A stretch of DNA of 64,000 nt from Marinagarivorans cellulosilyticus (lineage in GTDB: Bacteria; Pseudomonadota; Gammaproteobacteria; Pseudomonadales; Cellvibrionaceae): assembly GCF_021655555.1 (NCBI RefSeq), contig NZ_AP023086.1, positions 248,001-312,000 of the forward strand. The letters run 5' to 3'. Below, one piece after another: positions 16,901 to 26,056 of the stretch. The position numbers and the translations under genes are program-made. Below the pieces are notes generated by a model. That model was not told where the DNA came from. It worked only from the letters and a program-made list of their open reading frames with translations, and ran no database searches. Every line of letters starts with the position of its first letter. Position 1 is the stretch's first letter.

Positions 16901-19474
16901 ATGAAAAGCGCGCTGCCCCCCAAACGCTTATTACTCGGCTTAGTGGTTGCTGCTTTATGCACTACCGGCTGCGGTAATACACCTGCAAAGTCAGATGCCA
17001 AAGCCGCTAGCAACAAACCCGCCAGCCAAGAATATAACCCCATGTTATGGCCAACGTTAAAGTCGCCATTCGACCACAAGCAAACAGCCGCTATTAATGC
17101 AAAGGTTGCCAAGCTTGTTAGCCAAATGACGTTAGAGCAAAAAGTGGGGCAAATGACGCAAGCCGAAATTGGCTTTGTGACCGCCGAGGATGTCAAAAAA
17201 TATCACTTAGGCTCTGTATTGGAAGGCGGCGGTAGCTACTTGGACGGCGACAAGTTTGCCAGTGTAGACGCTTGGCTTGCCAAATTAGATGCCTTTTACG
17301 AGGCCGCCACCGACACCAGTGATGGCGGTTTAGCCATTCCCCTTATTTGGGGTACCGATTCGGTTCACGGCCACAACAAAGTGATTGGCGCGACTATCTT
17401 CCCGCATAACGTGGGCTTAGGTGCTACAAATAACCCGGAGCTGGTGCGTAAAATTGGCGAAGTAACTGCCATCGAAACCATGGTTTTAGGTAAAGACTGG
17501 ACATTTGCACCCGAAATATCTGTAACCCGCAACGACCGTTGGGGCCGTACTTACGAAGGCTACAGTGAAGATGCCGCCTTAGTGGCCAAGCTGGGTAAGG
17601 CGGCGGTGGAAGGTTTACAGGGCTCCGTTAAAGACGGCACCTTTATGGATGGCACCCGTTTATTGGCAACGGCCAAACACTATATTGGCGATGGCGGCAC
17701 CGTCGATGGCGTAGACCGCGCCGATAACCTTGCTACCGAGCAAGAGCTTATCGATATTCACGCACCAGGCTACTTTACGGCCATCGAATCGGGTGTGTTA
17801 TCCATTATGGCATCGCACAGTAGCTGGCAAGGCACGCGCATGCATGGCCACCAATATTTATTAACCGATGTACTTAAAGACCGTTTAGGGTTTGATGGTT
17901 TTGTTATTGGCGATTGGAACAGTCATGCCTTAGTGCCCGGCTGCAAGCCAGATAACTGCCCAGCATCGGTGATGGCCGGCATGGATATGTTCATGGTGCC
18001 AGAACACTGGAAAAGCTTTATCGAAAACACCGTGCAACAAGTGCGCGATGGCGTTATTCCCGAAGCCCGCATAGACGATGCCGTAACGCGCATTTTACGC
18101 AGTAAATACCGCGCCGGCATTATGGATGCTCCTAAACCTTCTGCTCGCAAATTGGCGGGTAACAAAGCTTTATTCGGTGCGCCGGAACACCTTGAATTGG
18201 CTCGCCAAGCAGTGCGCGAATCGGCTGTACTAATAAAAAACAACAATAAAGCCCTACCGGTTAACCCTGGCAGCAATGTATTAGTGGTGGGTTCCGCCGC
18301 TGATGATATTGGCCGTCAATCTGGGGGGTGGACTATTTCTTGGCAAGGCACTGGCACCACCAACGCAGACTTCCCCAATGGGCAGTCTATTTGGCAAGGT
18401 ATTCAAAGCCACGTTAAAGCCGCGGGCGGTAAAGTAGAATTAAAACCCAAAGGCGATTACAGTCAAAAACCCGATGTGGCAATTATGGTGTTTGGCGAAA
18501 AGCCCTACGCCGAATGGCAAGGCGATATTAAAACCTTAGCTTGGCAGCCTGGTGATCACAGCGATGCTTTGTTAATGGAAAAATTAAAAGCCGATGGCAT
18601 TAAAGTGATTAGCGTATTTATTTCTGGCCGGCCTTTGTGGCTAAACCGCGAAATAAATGCCAGCGATGCCTTTATTGCCGCTTGGTTGCCTGGTTCCCAA
18701 GGCGCCGCTTTAGCCGATTTAATGTTTAGCGATAAAACAGGCAAAGCCGCATACGACTTTACCGGCACGCTACCGCTTAGCTGGCCAAAATATGCCGACC
18801 AATACGAAGTGAACGTTGGCAATGCCGATTACGACCCGCTATTCCCATTTGGCTATGGCCTAAGTTATGCCAAACCAGGCAAGCCTGTACCGACATTAAA
18901 TGCCGATGCCGGTAATGCATTGGATGGCTTAGTCATGAATACCCCATTATTCAAAGGCCGCGCCCGCGACCCTTGGCAATTATTTGTCGAAGCCGAAGGC
19001 GAGCAAGTGCTTTACCAAAGCAGTTTAATTAATGGTAAAACAATTACCTTGTCCGAAGCCGACCAAGAAACCCAAGGCGACGCCGTTGACGTTAAATGGC
19101 AAGGCAATGGTTGGGGCCAAGTAAGCTTACGCACTAAAGATGTTCCGGTTAAATTTAGCGGCCACGTCGAAAATAATTCGATTATTGCTTTTGATATTTA
19201 CCGCTTAAGTAAGGCCGAAAAGCCCGTGTATTTACAATTGGGCGACACCTCAAAAAGCCACAAAATCGACATCACCATGAAAGTAAATGCAGCCCCCATC
19301 AACGAGTGGAATCGTTTATCGGTTGATGTCCTATGTTTTGAAAAAGCCGGCCTAGATATGGACTACGTCACCGAAGCCCTAAGCTTTATTACCGATGGCG
19401 AATTAAATATACGCCTTGCCAATATTCAAGTAGAACCAGAAATGGCAGATAAAGCCGCATTTAGATGCCGCTGA
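16901..19474 (+). CDS. GH3 beta-glucosidase / exo-beta-glucanase lipoprotein
   Basis: 857 residues. A lipoprotein signal peptide ends in ALCTTGC (Cys near residue 25), so the enzyme is membrane-anchored outside the cytoplasm. The GH3 N-terminal barrel (about 60-400) contains LATAKHYIGDGGT and the nucleophile motif GFVIGDWN (Asp338); the GH3 C-terminal domain (about 430-660) contains ESAVLIKNNNKALPV and ends in FPFGYGLSY. About 190 further residues form a beta-sandwich tail as in ExoP-type exo-1,3/1,4-beta-glucanases. It should release glucose from the ends of beta-glucans or cello-oligosaccharides; linkage preference is inferred. The ATG has AGAGG upstream, and a strong terminator follows. 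Confidence 0.93.
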   Translation: MKSALPPKRLLLGLVVAALCTTGCGNTPAKSDAKAASNKPASQEYNPMLWPTLKSPFDHKQTAAINAKVAKLVSQMTLEQKVGQMTQAEIGFVTAEDVKKYHLGSVLEGGGSYLDGDKFASVDAWLAKLDAFYEAATDTSDGGLAIPLIWGTDSVHGHNKVIGATIFPHNVGLGATNNPELVRKIGEVTAIETMVLGKDWTFAPEISVTRNDRWGRTYEGYSEDAALVAKLGKAAVEGLQGSVKDGTFMDGTRLLATAKHYIGDGGTVDGVDRADNLATEQELIDIHAPGYFTAIESGVLSIMASHSSWQGTRMHGHQYLLTDVLKDRLGFDGFVIGDWNSHALVPGCKPDNCPASVMAGMDMFMVPEHWKSFIENTVQQVRDGVIPEARIDDAVTRILRSKYRAGIMDAPKPSARKLAGNKALFGAPEHLELARQAVRESAVLIKNNNKALPVNPGSNVLVVGSAADDIGRQSGGWTISWQGTGTTNADFPNGQSIWQGIQSHVKAAGGKVELKPKGDYSQKPDVAIMVFGEKPYAEWQGDIKTLAWQPGDHSDALLMEKLKADGIKVISVFISGRPLWLNREINASDAFIAAWLPGSQGAALADLMFSDKTGKAAYDFTGTLPLSWPKYADQYEVNVGNADYDPLFPFGYGLSYAKPGKPVPTLNADAGNALDGLVMNTPLFKGRARDPWQLFVEAEGEQVLYQSSLINGKTITLSEADQETQGDAVDVKWQGNGWGQVSLRTKDVPVKFSGHVENNSIIAFDIYRLSKAEKPVYLQLGDTSKSHKIDITMKVNAAPINEWNRLSVDVLCFEKAGLDMDYVTEALSFITDGELNIRLANIQVEPEMADKAAFRCR

Positions 19475-19503
19475 TCAGTTACTAGCACAACGGTAAAAAA
19501 TTT

Positions 19504-19535
19504 AAGCCCGCAAATCTTCTTTGCGGGCTTTTTTT
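19504..19535 (+). terminator. Rho-independent terminator after the GH3 gene
   Basis: AAGCCCGCAAA (19504-19514) pairs with TTTGCGGGCTT (19520-19530) over a five-base loop and runs into seven T. Confidence 0.92.
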
Positions 19536-19817
19536 ATGGGAGTGATTTAGAGTTGTTGATGCCTCGCTTTTATGTGGGCGATAAAATAGTTTGTGGTTGG
19601 CGGTAAGAGTTAGCTATTCAGTAATGCCCCTAGTGGTGTGTGCTAGCGCAATTTTGCATTCACTGATAGAAACCGCTAAAGTTCATGGTGTTGAATAGCA
19701 CGCTTATCTATCCGGTTATTATGGAAAAATTCTCGCCCAAAACGGTAAGGTCAGTATGGCAGCCCCGTCGTTTCTCCCTGCATAAATTTTAAGAGCCCGC
19801 GACCTCACTAAATCATA

Positions 19818-19846
19818 CTTTGGTGGGTTCAACTGCGGTTTCTAGG
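19818..19846 (-). repeat. Single end of the CCTARAAACCGCAGTTGA repeat (copy A)
   Basis: On the minus strand this reads CCTAGAAACCGCAGTTGA then ACCCACCAAAG, nearly the same as the outer ends of the copies at 23407 and 52340. A convincing opposite end was not found; a degenerate candidate lies near 19665-19690. It is therefore a solo end or a decayed copy. Confidence 0.6.
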
Positions 19847-19921
19847 ATTATGATTCTCACCCGCATCGTTTGGAAAAAAATCAATTGAACGTTCGGCGTA
19901 TTCAAAACTAATTTTTAGAGA

Positions 19922-19963
19922 GGCCCCTGTGATCGACCTATCCGTGGGTCTATCACAGGGGCC
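19922..19963. terminator. Long hairpin downstream of the DUF1996 gene
   Basis: GGCCCCTGTGATCGACC (19922-19938) pairs with GGTCTATCACAGGGGCC (19947-19963), 16 of 17 pairs with one mismatch. It starts 20 bases after the minus-strand stop codon. There is no clean T run on either strand, so it may act as a transcript end stabiliser rather than a classic terminator. Confidence 0.5.
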
Positions 19964-19982
19964 CTATTTGAAAGTTGGTAGT

Positions 19983-21224
19983 CTATCTTAAGGATTCATT
20001 ATTGCCGATCAGGTTGGCACGGCAGTCATTCAGTGAGTTTAGGCAGTTTTCGATAAATGCGGCGCTGATATCTGTATTCCAACCATTTATCCAATCGGCG
20101 TGAGCCGTTGAGCCTGGAGCATTATTGCCCATGTCCGATGCGAGCATAAGATTGTCTATTTGATTTTCGTATTCGACAATATACTGGATGTTCAATGTGA
20201 TCCGAGGAACGGCCTTGGGGTGGCTGGCTGGGCAAGCCCTATTTACAGGATTTGTTACATGCGACTCATCTGGTAGCCATGTGTTCATGCCATCCCAACA
20301 TTGCGGGAAAGAGACTCTTAGCGTAACTACTGAACCCGCACTACACTGCGGAATGGACTTGTGTTTTATCTCGGGGTTGTCATTGCAGGACCAGTAGTAT
20401 TCTCTGCCTATCATTGATAAGCCTTTTGGGAGGTTATCAAATCCCGCTTTGGCTAGCCCTTGGTATCCTCCTTTGTAGTACCAAATTGATTTATGGGGTA
20501 TGAGCGGGCGTTTCTCCTTCATGTCGAGTAGTGCGGGCACCCAATATGCAGAGCGGTTCAGTGTGCCTCCACTACATGTTGAATCCCCTGAATCAGCTAG
20601 AAGGTATGGATCTGTATTGTGGTTGACAGATGTGTTGCCAAAAAAAGCATGTAGGTGGCTGCGCCCAGGGATGCCAGGGTGAACAAGGGGGTCATTGTAG
20701 GCAAAGTGTGAAAATGTGCATAGCGTTCTAAACGCCCCTACGTGATCACTTGGCGTAGGCTCTGAGCCGCGGCCTAGCTTTTCGACGCTGGCACCGTTGG
20801 CTCCTGCGGGCATCTGCATGCTAAACCCGTTGCAGTCGTGCCTGCTTTCGCAGTTTTCGGCTGGTGATATGGACTCTTTGACAATTACGGATGAATACTC
20901 GCAGCGATAAGGCCCTTCAGTCCAATCAAAATCAGCGCTGGGAAAGTTTCGTCTATTGCATTTGGAGGCGAGGTGTTGGTTGAATTCGTTTTTTTCAACC
21001 CATTGCGATCCATTGCCAAACCTGACACGCCGAAGACCTGAGAAATTACAGCTATTAGGTTGGCCTAAACCATATTCGTTGGCGCAGTGCGTCCATTGGG
21101 GGGTGGGTATTGTTGGTGGCTCACACCCCAGGCTTGATTCTGAAGCACTGCTATCTGCCATGGTGAGCGAACTAACTAATGCAATTTTGAGTGCGAGAAT
21201 CGATGAAAAATAGGAAACCTTCAT
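19983..21224 (-). CDS. Secreted DUF1996 protein
   Basis: 413 residues with an N-terminal signal peptide (ILALKIALVSSLTMADSS). The DUF1996 pattern is clear: SHLHAFFGNTSVN (about residues 190-205), YWVPAL, a later FPQCWDGMNTW and CPASHPKAVPRITLNI with paired Cys throughout. DUF1996 is best known from fungal secreted proteins, often beside carbohydrate-binding modules, and from some bacteria; its activity is not established. An N-terminal region of about 120 residues precedes the domain. About 700 bases of AT-rich DNA lie upstream. It is probably exported; a role in polysaccharide use is inference from the neighbourhood. Confidence 0.85.
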   Translation of the reverse strand: MKVSYFSSILALKIALVSSLTMADSSASESSLGCEPPTIPTPQWTHCANEYGLGQPNSCNFSGLRRVRFGNGSQWVEKNEFNQHLASKCNRRNFPSADFDWTEGPYRCEYSSVIVKESISPAENCESRHDCNGFSMQMPAGANGASVEKLGRGSEPTPSDHVGAFRTLCTFSHFAYNDPLVHPGIPGRSHLHAFFGNTSVNHNTDPYLLADSGDSTCSGGTLNRSAYWVPALLDMKEKRPLIPHKSIWYYKGGYQGLAKAGFDNLPKGLSMIGREYYWSCNDNPEIKHKSIPQCSAGSVVTLRVSFPQCWDGMNTWLPDESHVTNPVNRACPASHPKAVPRITLNIQYIVEYENQIDNLMLASDMGNNAPGSTAHADWINGWNTDISAAFIENCLNSLNDCRANLIGNNESLR

Positions 21225-21937
21225 TTGCTGCTACCTCTTAGCAAAAGATACAAAAGAATATATGAAAAAATATTTACTATCGGTGTTGAATTTATTTTGC
21301 CTACTAAATTATCCTTAATGAATTCACGCTTTATCACTATGAATATGTTCATAGTGATATATCTCGGATTTAAATTCAGGGTTTATATACTTGGAATGTA
21401 ACCCGCGAACGAATTATACCTTCAAGTGCCGCACTGGTGAATGTTTGTCAGCTGGTTGATGTGTTTTAAAAGGATATTTATCTTTTTTTTGTCGCCTAAG
21501 AGGTTTTTTTGGATTACTTTTTTCCTGTCAAATTAATTTTTGGTATGTGTCATTTTGACTGTTAAGTTATTTTTGAAGTGGTTATTGATTGTGGTATTTC
21601 TATACTTAGAATATATTTTTAGACGGTTATAGTGTGTTGTTGATTGGGGGGCTGGTTTGTTTTGGCTTATGATTTTGTGTTTTTCACGCCTGATATGCTT
21701 CCTTGTGTTAGTCGTTTCGAAAATATCCTTCAAATGTTGGTGTGTATTGTCTCTGTCTTTGTTAAGTAATATTTGATCTCAGTTATAACTTTTTCTGGAA
21801 GTCTTTTGGGGTGGTCCCGTAAAAATAAAATCTAAAAAATAACAAAATATAGGGCATCCAAAACCTAGGCGGAGGAAAGAGAGCCGAAAGAGAGGATATC
21901 GAAAGAGTGCGGGATAGTATTGATTACTGAATTTTTT
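21225..21937. other. AT-rich gene-free stretch with one hairpin
   Basis: About 710 bases, noticeably more AT-rich than the flanks. A short minus-strand frame (21533-21733) encodes a Lys/Asn/Thr-rich peptide without ribosome site and was not accepted. A perfect hairpin is at 21332-21359. The base composition suggests acquired or decayed DNA. Confidence 0.5.
21332..21359. repeat. Perfect 12-bp inverted repeat
   Basis: TATCACTATGAA and TTCATAGTGATA are separated by four bases. There is no T run after it, so it looks more like an operator or structured element than a terminator. It is about 110 bases upstream of the DUF1996 start. Confidence 0.55.
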
Positions 21938-23075
21938 ATGACTCAAGCGCGTAGAACATTGATCTCTTTAGATCAAACTAGCTGGTTCCATATTTGCTCA
22001 CGCTGTATTAAACGTTCATTTCTCATGGGCGAAGATAAATACAGCGGTAAAAACTATGAGCATCGTCGCGAATGGATATCGGACAAACTTGCTGAACTTG
22101 GGGATATATTTGCGCTAGACATCGCAGCATACGCAGTATTGTCAAATCACTATCACTTGGTACTGCATATTGATGCGGAAAAAGCAGCAGGGTGGAGTGA
22201 TAAAACGGTTATTCGGCGTTGGATGCAGTTATTTAAAGGCCATGATTTAACCCTTAAGGTGTTACAAAATAAACCGTTGAGTGATGCGGAACAATGGAAG
22301 GCCGATGAGCTAATCGCTGAATGGCGAAGCCGCTTATGTGACATTAGCTGGCCGCTCCATGGCATCCTGCCATCGCAGCATTAATGCATCCCTGCACGTC
22401 GTTTATGCTTAAGTCGTTTTTAGCTAAAGGCCTAAAGGGATTTAGGTCGTACTCAATTTTGCAGGAGAAAAATCAGTGTGCCGACGATAAATACACTGGC
22501 CGTTTCTGGGAAAGGTTTTGTGCTCCTGAAAAACCTTCATACATTACTTCCGTGTAAATAAGGGACGCTTTAAAAGCCAGGCTTTACTCGACGAGCAGGC
22601 AATTATTACCTGCATGACGTATGTCGATTTAAACCCCGTGCGCGCCGGCATGGCGGAGCTACCAGAAACCAGTGATTTTACGGCTATTCAGCAGCGCATT
22701 CAGTCTTTGAATAAACCCGCTAAAAAAGCTAAAGACAAAAAGCCCATTAGGTTGGCCAATTTCTGCAAACCGCCTAAAAAGAATCACCTTCCCACTGCCG
22801 ATTCCTTAGACCAAGGGCAGCGCTCTACAGGTGTTATTCCCTTTTACTGGCGCGATTATCTTGAACTCATCGACTGGATGGGGCGAGCTATTCTACCCAA
22901 TAAGAGCGGCGCCATCGCACTTGCATCACCTAAAATACTCAAGCGTTTGGAAATTAATTGCGATGAATGGCTAGAAAATATGCCCCGCATCGAAACCGAT
23001 TTTCACCACTGTATTGGCCGCTGTGATTCCATAAAGCCCTGTGCAGAAAAGCTTGATCAATGGTGGGTTAAATGA
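21938..23075 (+). pseudogene. Decayed RAYT/Y1-type transposase
   Basis: The 5' part from the ATG at 21938 encodes the Y1 (IS200/RAYT-like) domain with SWFHICSRCIKRSFL and the HUH-type motif NHYHLVLH. The frame stops at 22382. Between about 22345 and 22614 the family pattern can be followed only by changing frames: ADDKYTGRFWE (near 22481-22513), then GRFKSQALLDEQA (near 22565-22603), with short extra sequence between them. The 3' part (22614-23075) reads cleanly from TYVDLNPVRAGMA to the C-terminus. Intact relatives are about 330 residues; this copy cannot make a full protein. RAYTs act on palindromic REP repeats, and CCTARAAACCGCAG palindromes lie on both sides of this gene. Confidence 0.8.
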
Positions 23076-23495
23076 TTGGGCACCGCTCTACCTCCTGAAT
23101 CGATGCAGAGGGTTGAGCGGTACTTTATTGCCTAGTGTGCTGAAGGCAGGCAAGGTGGGAGCTTTTACTTGTCCCTGCCCTCGCGGCAAATCACTATCTT
23201 TAGAAGCGCTCATGCCTTTCGTTTTTCATTTTTAAAAATCCACTATTTTTATCACAATGTATTCGTTTTATTGTGAGGTACATCTAAACTTTGTATTTTA
23301 ATTTTGTTTTGATGCGCCTTTCCTTGTTCAACGGTGTGCATACCCTCTAAAATTCCGTCCAAATTTTAAACAATTTGCGCTGCTCGATGAGTGCGGAATG
23401 AATAAACCTAAAAGCCGCAGTTGAACCATTAAAGTTTTTTTGCTCTTAGCTGCGGTTTTTAGAATAAAAAAATGTGAAAATTCTCGAGGGTAACT
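23076..23495. other. Gene-free stretch holding repeat copy B
   Basis: No gene was found. The only clear structure is the 56-bp repeat at 23407-23462. The promoter of the cytochrome lipoprotein gene at 23496 must lie in or near it. Confidence 0.5.
23407..23462. repeat. 56-bp palindromic repeat with flanking AATAAA duplication (copy B)
   Basis: It begins CCTAAAAGCCGCAGTTGA and ends CTGCGGTTTTTAG; the terminal 13 bases pair with one mismatch. AATAAA occurs directly on both sides (23401-23406 and 23463-23468), which looks like a target duplication. The first 29 bases are nearly identical to the left end of the 163-bp copy at 52340. It sits 33 bases before the start of the cytochrome gene. Confidence 0.75.
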
Positions 23496-25544
23496 ATGAC
23501 CAAACAAATTATTCATCAAGGGGTTGCTAGCCACTGGCGCAGTTTATTGCTTGCGTCTGCGTCGTTAGTGTTATCGGCGTGTGTAGCAGAGCCTACATCG
23601 CCTTCTAGTAGTTCAGCTCAGTCGAGCGAGCCCGTGTCTAGCTCTTCGCAAGTGGCGGTAAGCAGTTCAAGTGAAAGCTTGTCGTCAGAGGTCGCTTCTT
23701 CGGAGTCTTCATCGGTTGTGGTGGTTTCATCGAGCTCGGTGGAATCTTCTAGCAGCGCGATGAGCAGCTCGCAGGTTTCAAGCTCGGTGGTTAGCTCATC
23801 AAGTATGGCTATGAGCAGCTCAAGTGTTGCTGACTGTGAAGAGCTTGATCAAGCACGCTTTGATTATGGCGAAGCGGTTTACGGTGGGGATTGTACTTTT
23901 TGCCACGGCGGCATTACCGAGGGGGCTACGCTCGGCATGGCCGCTAGAGCTATCGAAGTGGCCAGCCCGCCCTATGGTAAAACTGATGACCCATCACTAG
24001 CGAACTACATTTTAAGTGCAATGAGTAATCACTTGGACTCGTGTACCAATAGTGATGCAGAGTGCGCCGAAGATGTGGCTTATTACTTAGAAGTAGCGAC
24101 AAATGTACGGGATGTCGTCGATAGCTGCGCAGTTTCTAGCAGCAGCGTCAGCTCATCAATGCCTTCTGTTCAGTCTTCGTCGTCGGCGAGCTCAGAGGCG
24201 TCGGAGCCTGTACTTATTGACTGTGATGTCCCATCAAGCGGCCACAACCTATACGGCAGCGGCTTTGAGGTGAACAAAGTGGTTGTCACTAATACCACGG
24301 GCGCAGCACTGGAAAAGTGGACCGCGACACTGACTTTCCCTGCGAATATCAACCAGCTGTACAACAAGCCGCAAGGAGAATTGAATACCGCAATTTCTGG
24401 TGCTGTTGTAACAGTGACAGGCACTAATTTAGCTGCAGGTGCCACCGCCTCGATGAACTTTGGCGGCAATTATGGCAACGGTGAAAACTCGACTGACCTA
24501 CCTGCCTGTGTTGCTGAAAAGTTCATTCCTGCGCCTGTTGTACCGCTTGAGCCTGATCAAACTGGCCCGCTCGCAAATGGTTACTGCCCACTTAACAGCG
24601 GCTTAGGTGTAGGCTCGACTTCGCAGCACGAAATATTTGTAGTGACTGACGATGGTGGTGTGGCCAAAATTCATGAAGGTAAAGCCGATTTTATCGGTGG
24701 CGTAAATAACGCGATTGCGGTATCGGCAGGTAGTTATTCTTCAGACATCTGTTACGCACTGACGAGCGGTAATGTGCAGTGTGGTAAGTACCAAAGTACT
24801 GATGCAGGCAGCAATGTGGTGTTGGTTGAGGGCTTGGGTAAAGTGATCGAATCGGTTACCACTGATATCGGCGCAAATGTTTGCTTCTTGAATGATACTG
24901 GTGAGGCCTTTTGTGGCAGTAACGGTAGCAATGCCGCAAAAGTCGATTTCGGTGGTAGTGGTTCATATACTTATTTGAACTGTGGTCGTTCTAGCCGCTG
25001 CTGTGCAATCGATACCAACGATGCGCTAGTGTGTAACGCTGCTGCAAGTCTGCCGGCCAACAAGCCTGATGGCAAAGTGGTCAGTGTCGCTGGCACCGAT
25101 ATGGGATTCTGCGCCGTGTTTGATACTGGCCGTGTTTACTGCTGGGGCGAAGACGGTGGCACCATTGGTCGCGGTCAAGGTGCTCCTGCTGAAGAGTTCC
25201 CCGTGAGTGGCTGGACGCAGGTGGTATTGCCTGGCGGCGCTACCTCAACGGCTGGTGGCCAATGGCATAACTGCTGGTTAATGGCAGACAAGACGGTTTA
25301 CTGCGCTGGTGAAAGTAATGACCAAGCCGCCGGTGGTGGCAGTGGTATTCCTACCCAAATTAAAACCACAGGCGGTAACTCAATTAGCGATATCGTCGCA
25401 ATTAATGGTGCCAAGGATGCGGCTTGTGCAACCAATAGTGTTGGTGAGCTATTCTGCTGGGCAGGCGCCGGTGGTAATGGCGCAACTGCAGTGAAGATTG
25501 ACTTAGGCGAGCGGAAGATTCGCTTACCGCTTGATTGCCAATAA
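23496..25544 (+). CDS. Lipoprotein with cytochrome c, CBM2-like and RCC1-like propeller domains
   Basis: 682 residues. A lipoprotein signal ends at Cys29 (LVLSAC). Residues 34-112 are a Ser-rich linker. Residues 113-210 form a small class I cytochrome c domain with haem motif CTFCH (133-137) and a possible Met ligand in SAMSNH. After a second Ser linker, residues 243-338 resemble CBM2 (GSGFEVNKVVVTNTTGAALEKWTATLTFP, given here in part: TNTTGAALEKWTATLTF). Residues 360-682 carry repeated Cys/Trp/Gly units (VFDTGRVYCWGEDGG, MADKTVYCAGES, SVGELFCWAG) as in RCC1-type propellers. It probably carries electrons while bound to polysaccharide; this is inference. The ATG has CGAGGG upstream; a strong terminator follows. 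Confidence 0.85.
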   Translation: MTKQIIHQGVASHWRSLLLASASLVLSACVAEPTSPSSSSAQSSEPVSSSSQVAVSSSSESLSSEVASSESSSVVVVSSSSVESSSSAMSSSQVSSSVVSSSSMAMSSSSVADCEELDQARFDYGEAVYGGDCTFCHGGITEGATLGMAARAIEVASPPYGKTDDPSLANYILSAMSNHLDSCTNSDAECAEDVAYYLEVATNVRDVVDSCAVSSSSVSSSMPSVQSSSSASSEASEPVLIDCDVPSSGHNLYGSGFEVNKVVVTNTTGAALEKWTATLTFPANINQLYNKPQGELNTAISGAVVTVTGTNLAAGATASMNFGGNYGNGENSTDLPACVAEKFIPAPVVPLEPDQTGPLANGYCPLNSGLGVGSTSQHEIFVVTDDGGVAKIHEGKADFIGGVNNAIAVSAGSYSSDICYALTSGNVQCGKYQSTDAGSNVVLVEGLGKVIESVTTDIGANVCFLNDTGEAFCGSNGSNAAKVDFGGSGSYTYLNCGRSSRCCAIDTNDALVCNAAASLPANKPDGKVVSVAGTDMGFCAVFDTGRVYCWGEDGGTIGRGQGAPAEEFPVSGWTQVVLPGGATSTAGGQWHNCWLMADKTVYCAGESNDQAAGGGSGIPTQIKTTGGNSISDIVAINGAKDAACATNSVGELFCWAGAGGNGATAVKIDLGERKIRLPLDCQ

Positions 25545-25600
25545 TCTATAGCGCGCTCTGCGCGGCTTTGCTCTCCAAGCAATAGAAAAACGCAATAGTT

Positions 25601-25634
25601 AAAAGGCGCCTGATACGATCAGGCGCCTTTTTTT
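25601..25634 (+). terminator. Rho-independent terminator after the cytochrome lipoprotein gene
   Basis: AAAAGGCGCCTGAT (25601-25614) pairs with ATCAGGCGCCTTTT (25618-25631) over a three-base loop and continues in T to 25634. Confidence 0.95.
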
Positions 25635-26056
25635 GTATTTGGTTAAGGATGAAGTACTTTTGGTTGACGGTGGTGTTTTTTGCTGAACTCGCAGTTGCCG
25701 CGTACGGAGGTGATTGAAATTGCCGATTCGAAAATGAAGCGGGTCTATGCCGTTGTTTTCAGTTACCGGGAGGCTGCGCGAGAAACAGAGTTATCCGGTC
25801 GCCTACATGACCGATTTGCCTACCAGAGGGGGTCGTACTGGTATCCAGAATTTTTTTGCTCCAGTTCAAGCCTAGTTCTTTTATGCAAAAATGCGTTGGG
25901 GTGCTGAGTGTAGCGCTTGCTATGGAGGGGAAAAGCAACCTTAGCGAAATTCAGATTTGTGTAGTTATAGTGATTTTTGGGGGAGCTTTGGGTAATTGCC
26001 TAATTTTGTGTTAGGTTTGGTGATACTTTGATTTTATGCATTTATGCGGAGGCAGT
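25635..26056. other. Gene-free stretch
   Basis: A 75-codon plus-strand frame (25680-25907) lacks a ribosome site and protein-like composition and was not accepted. No other structure was seen. Confidence 0.45.

Larger units (their letters stand above)
19536..19982. other. Gene-free stretch with a repeat end and a strong hairpin
   Basis: No convincing gene. It holds one end of the CCTARAAACCGCAGTTGA repeat (19818-19846) and a long hairpin (19922-19963), both listed separately. The hairpin lies just downstream of the minus-strand DUF1996 gene. Confidence 0.6.

Noticed and set aside
16748..16901. Minus-strand frames overlapping the start of the GH3 gene
   Set aside because: They run antisense to an evident GH3 lipoprotein signal peptide and have no motif.
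21533..21733. 66-codon minus-strand frame in AT-rich DNA
   Set aside because: Lys/Asn/Thr-rich peptide typical of random AT-rich sequence, without ribosome site.
25680..25907. 75-codon plus-strand frame
   Set aside because: No ribosome site, no recognisable motif, and composition unlike a protein.
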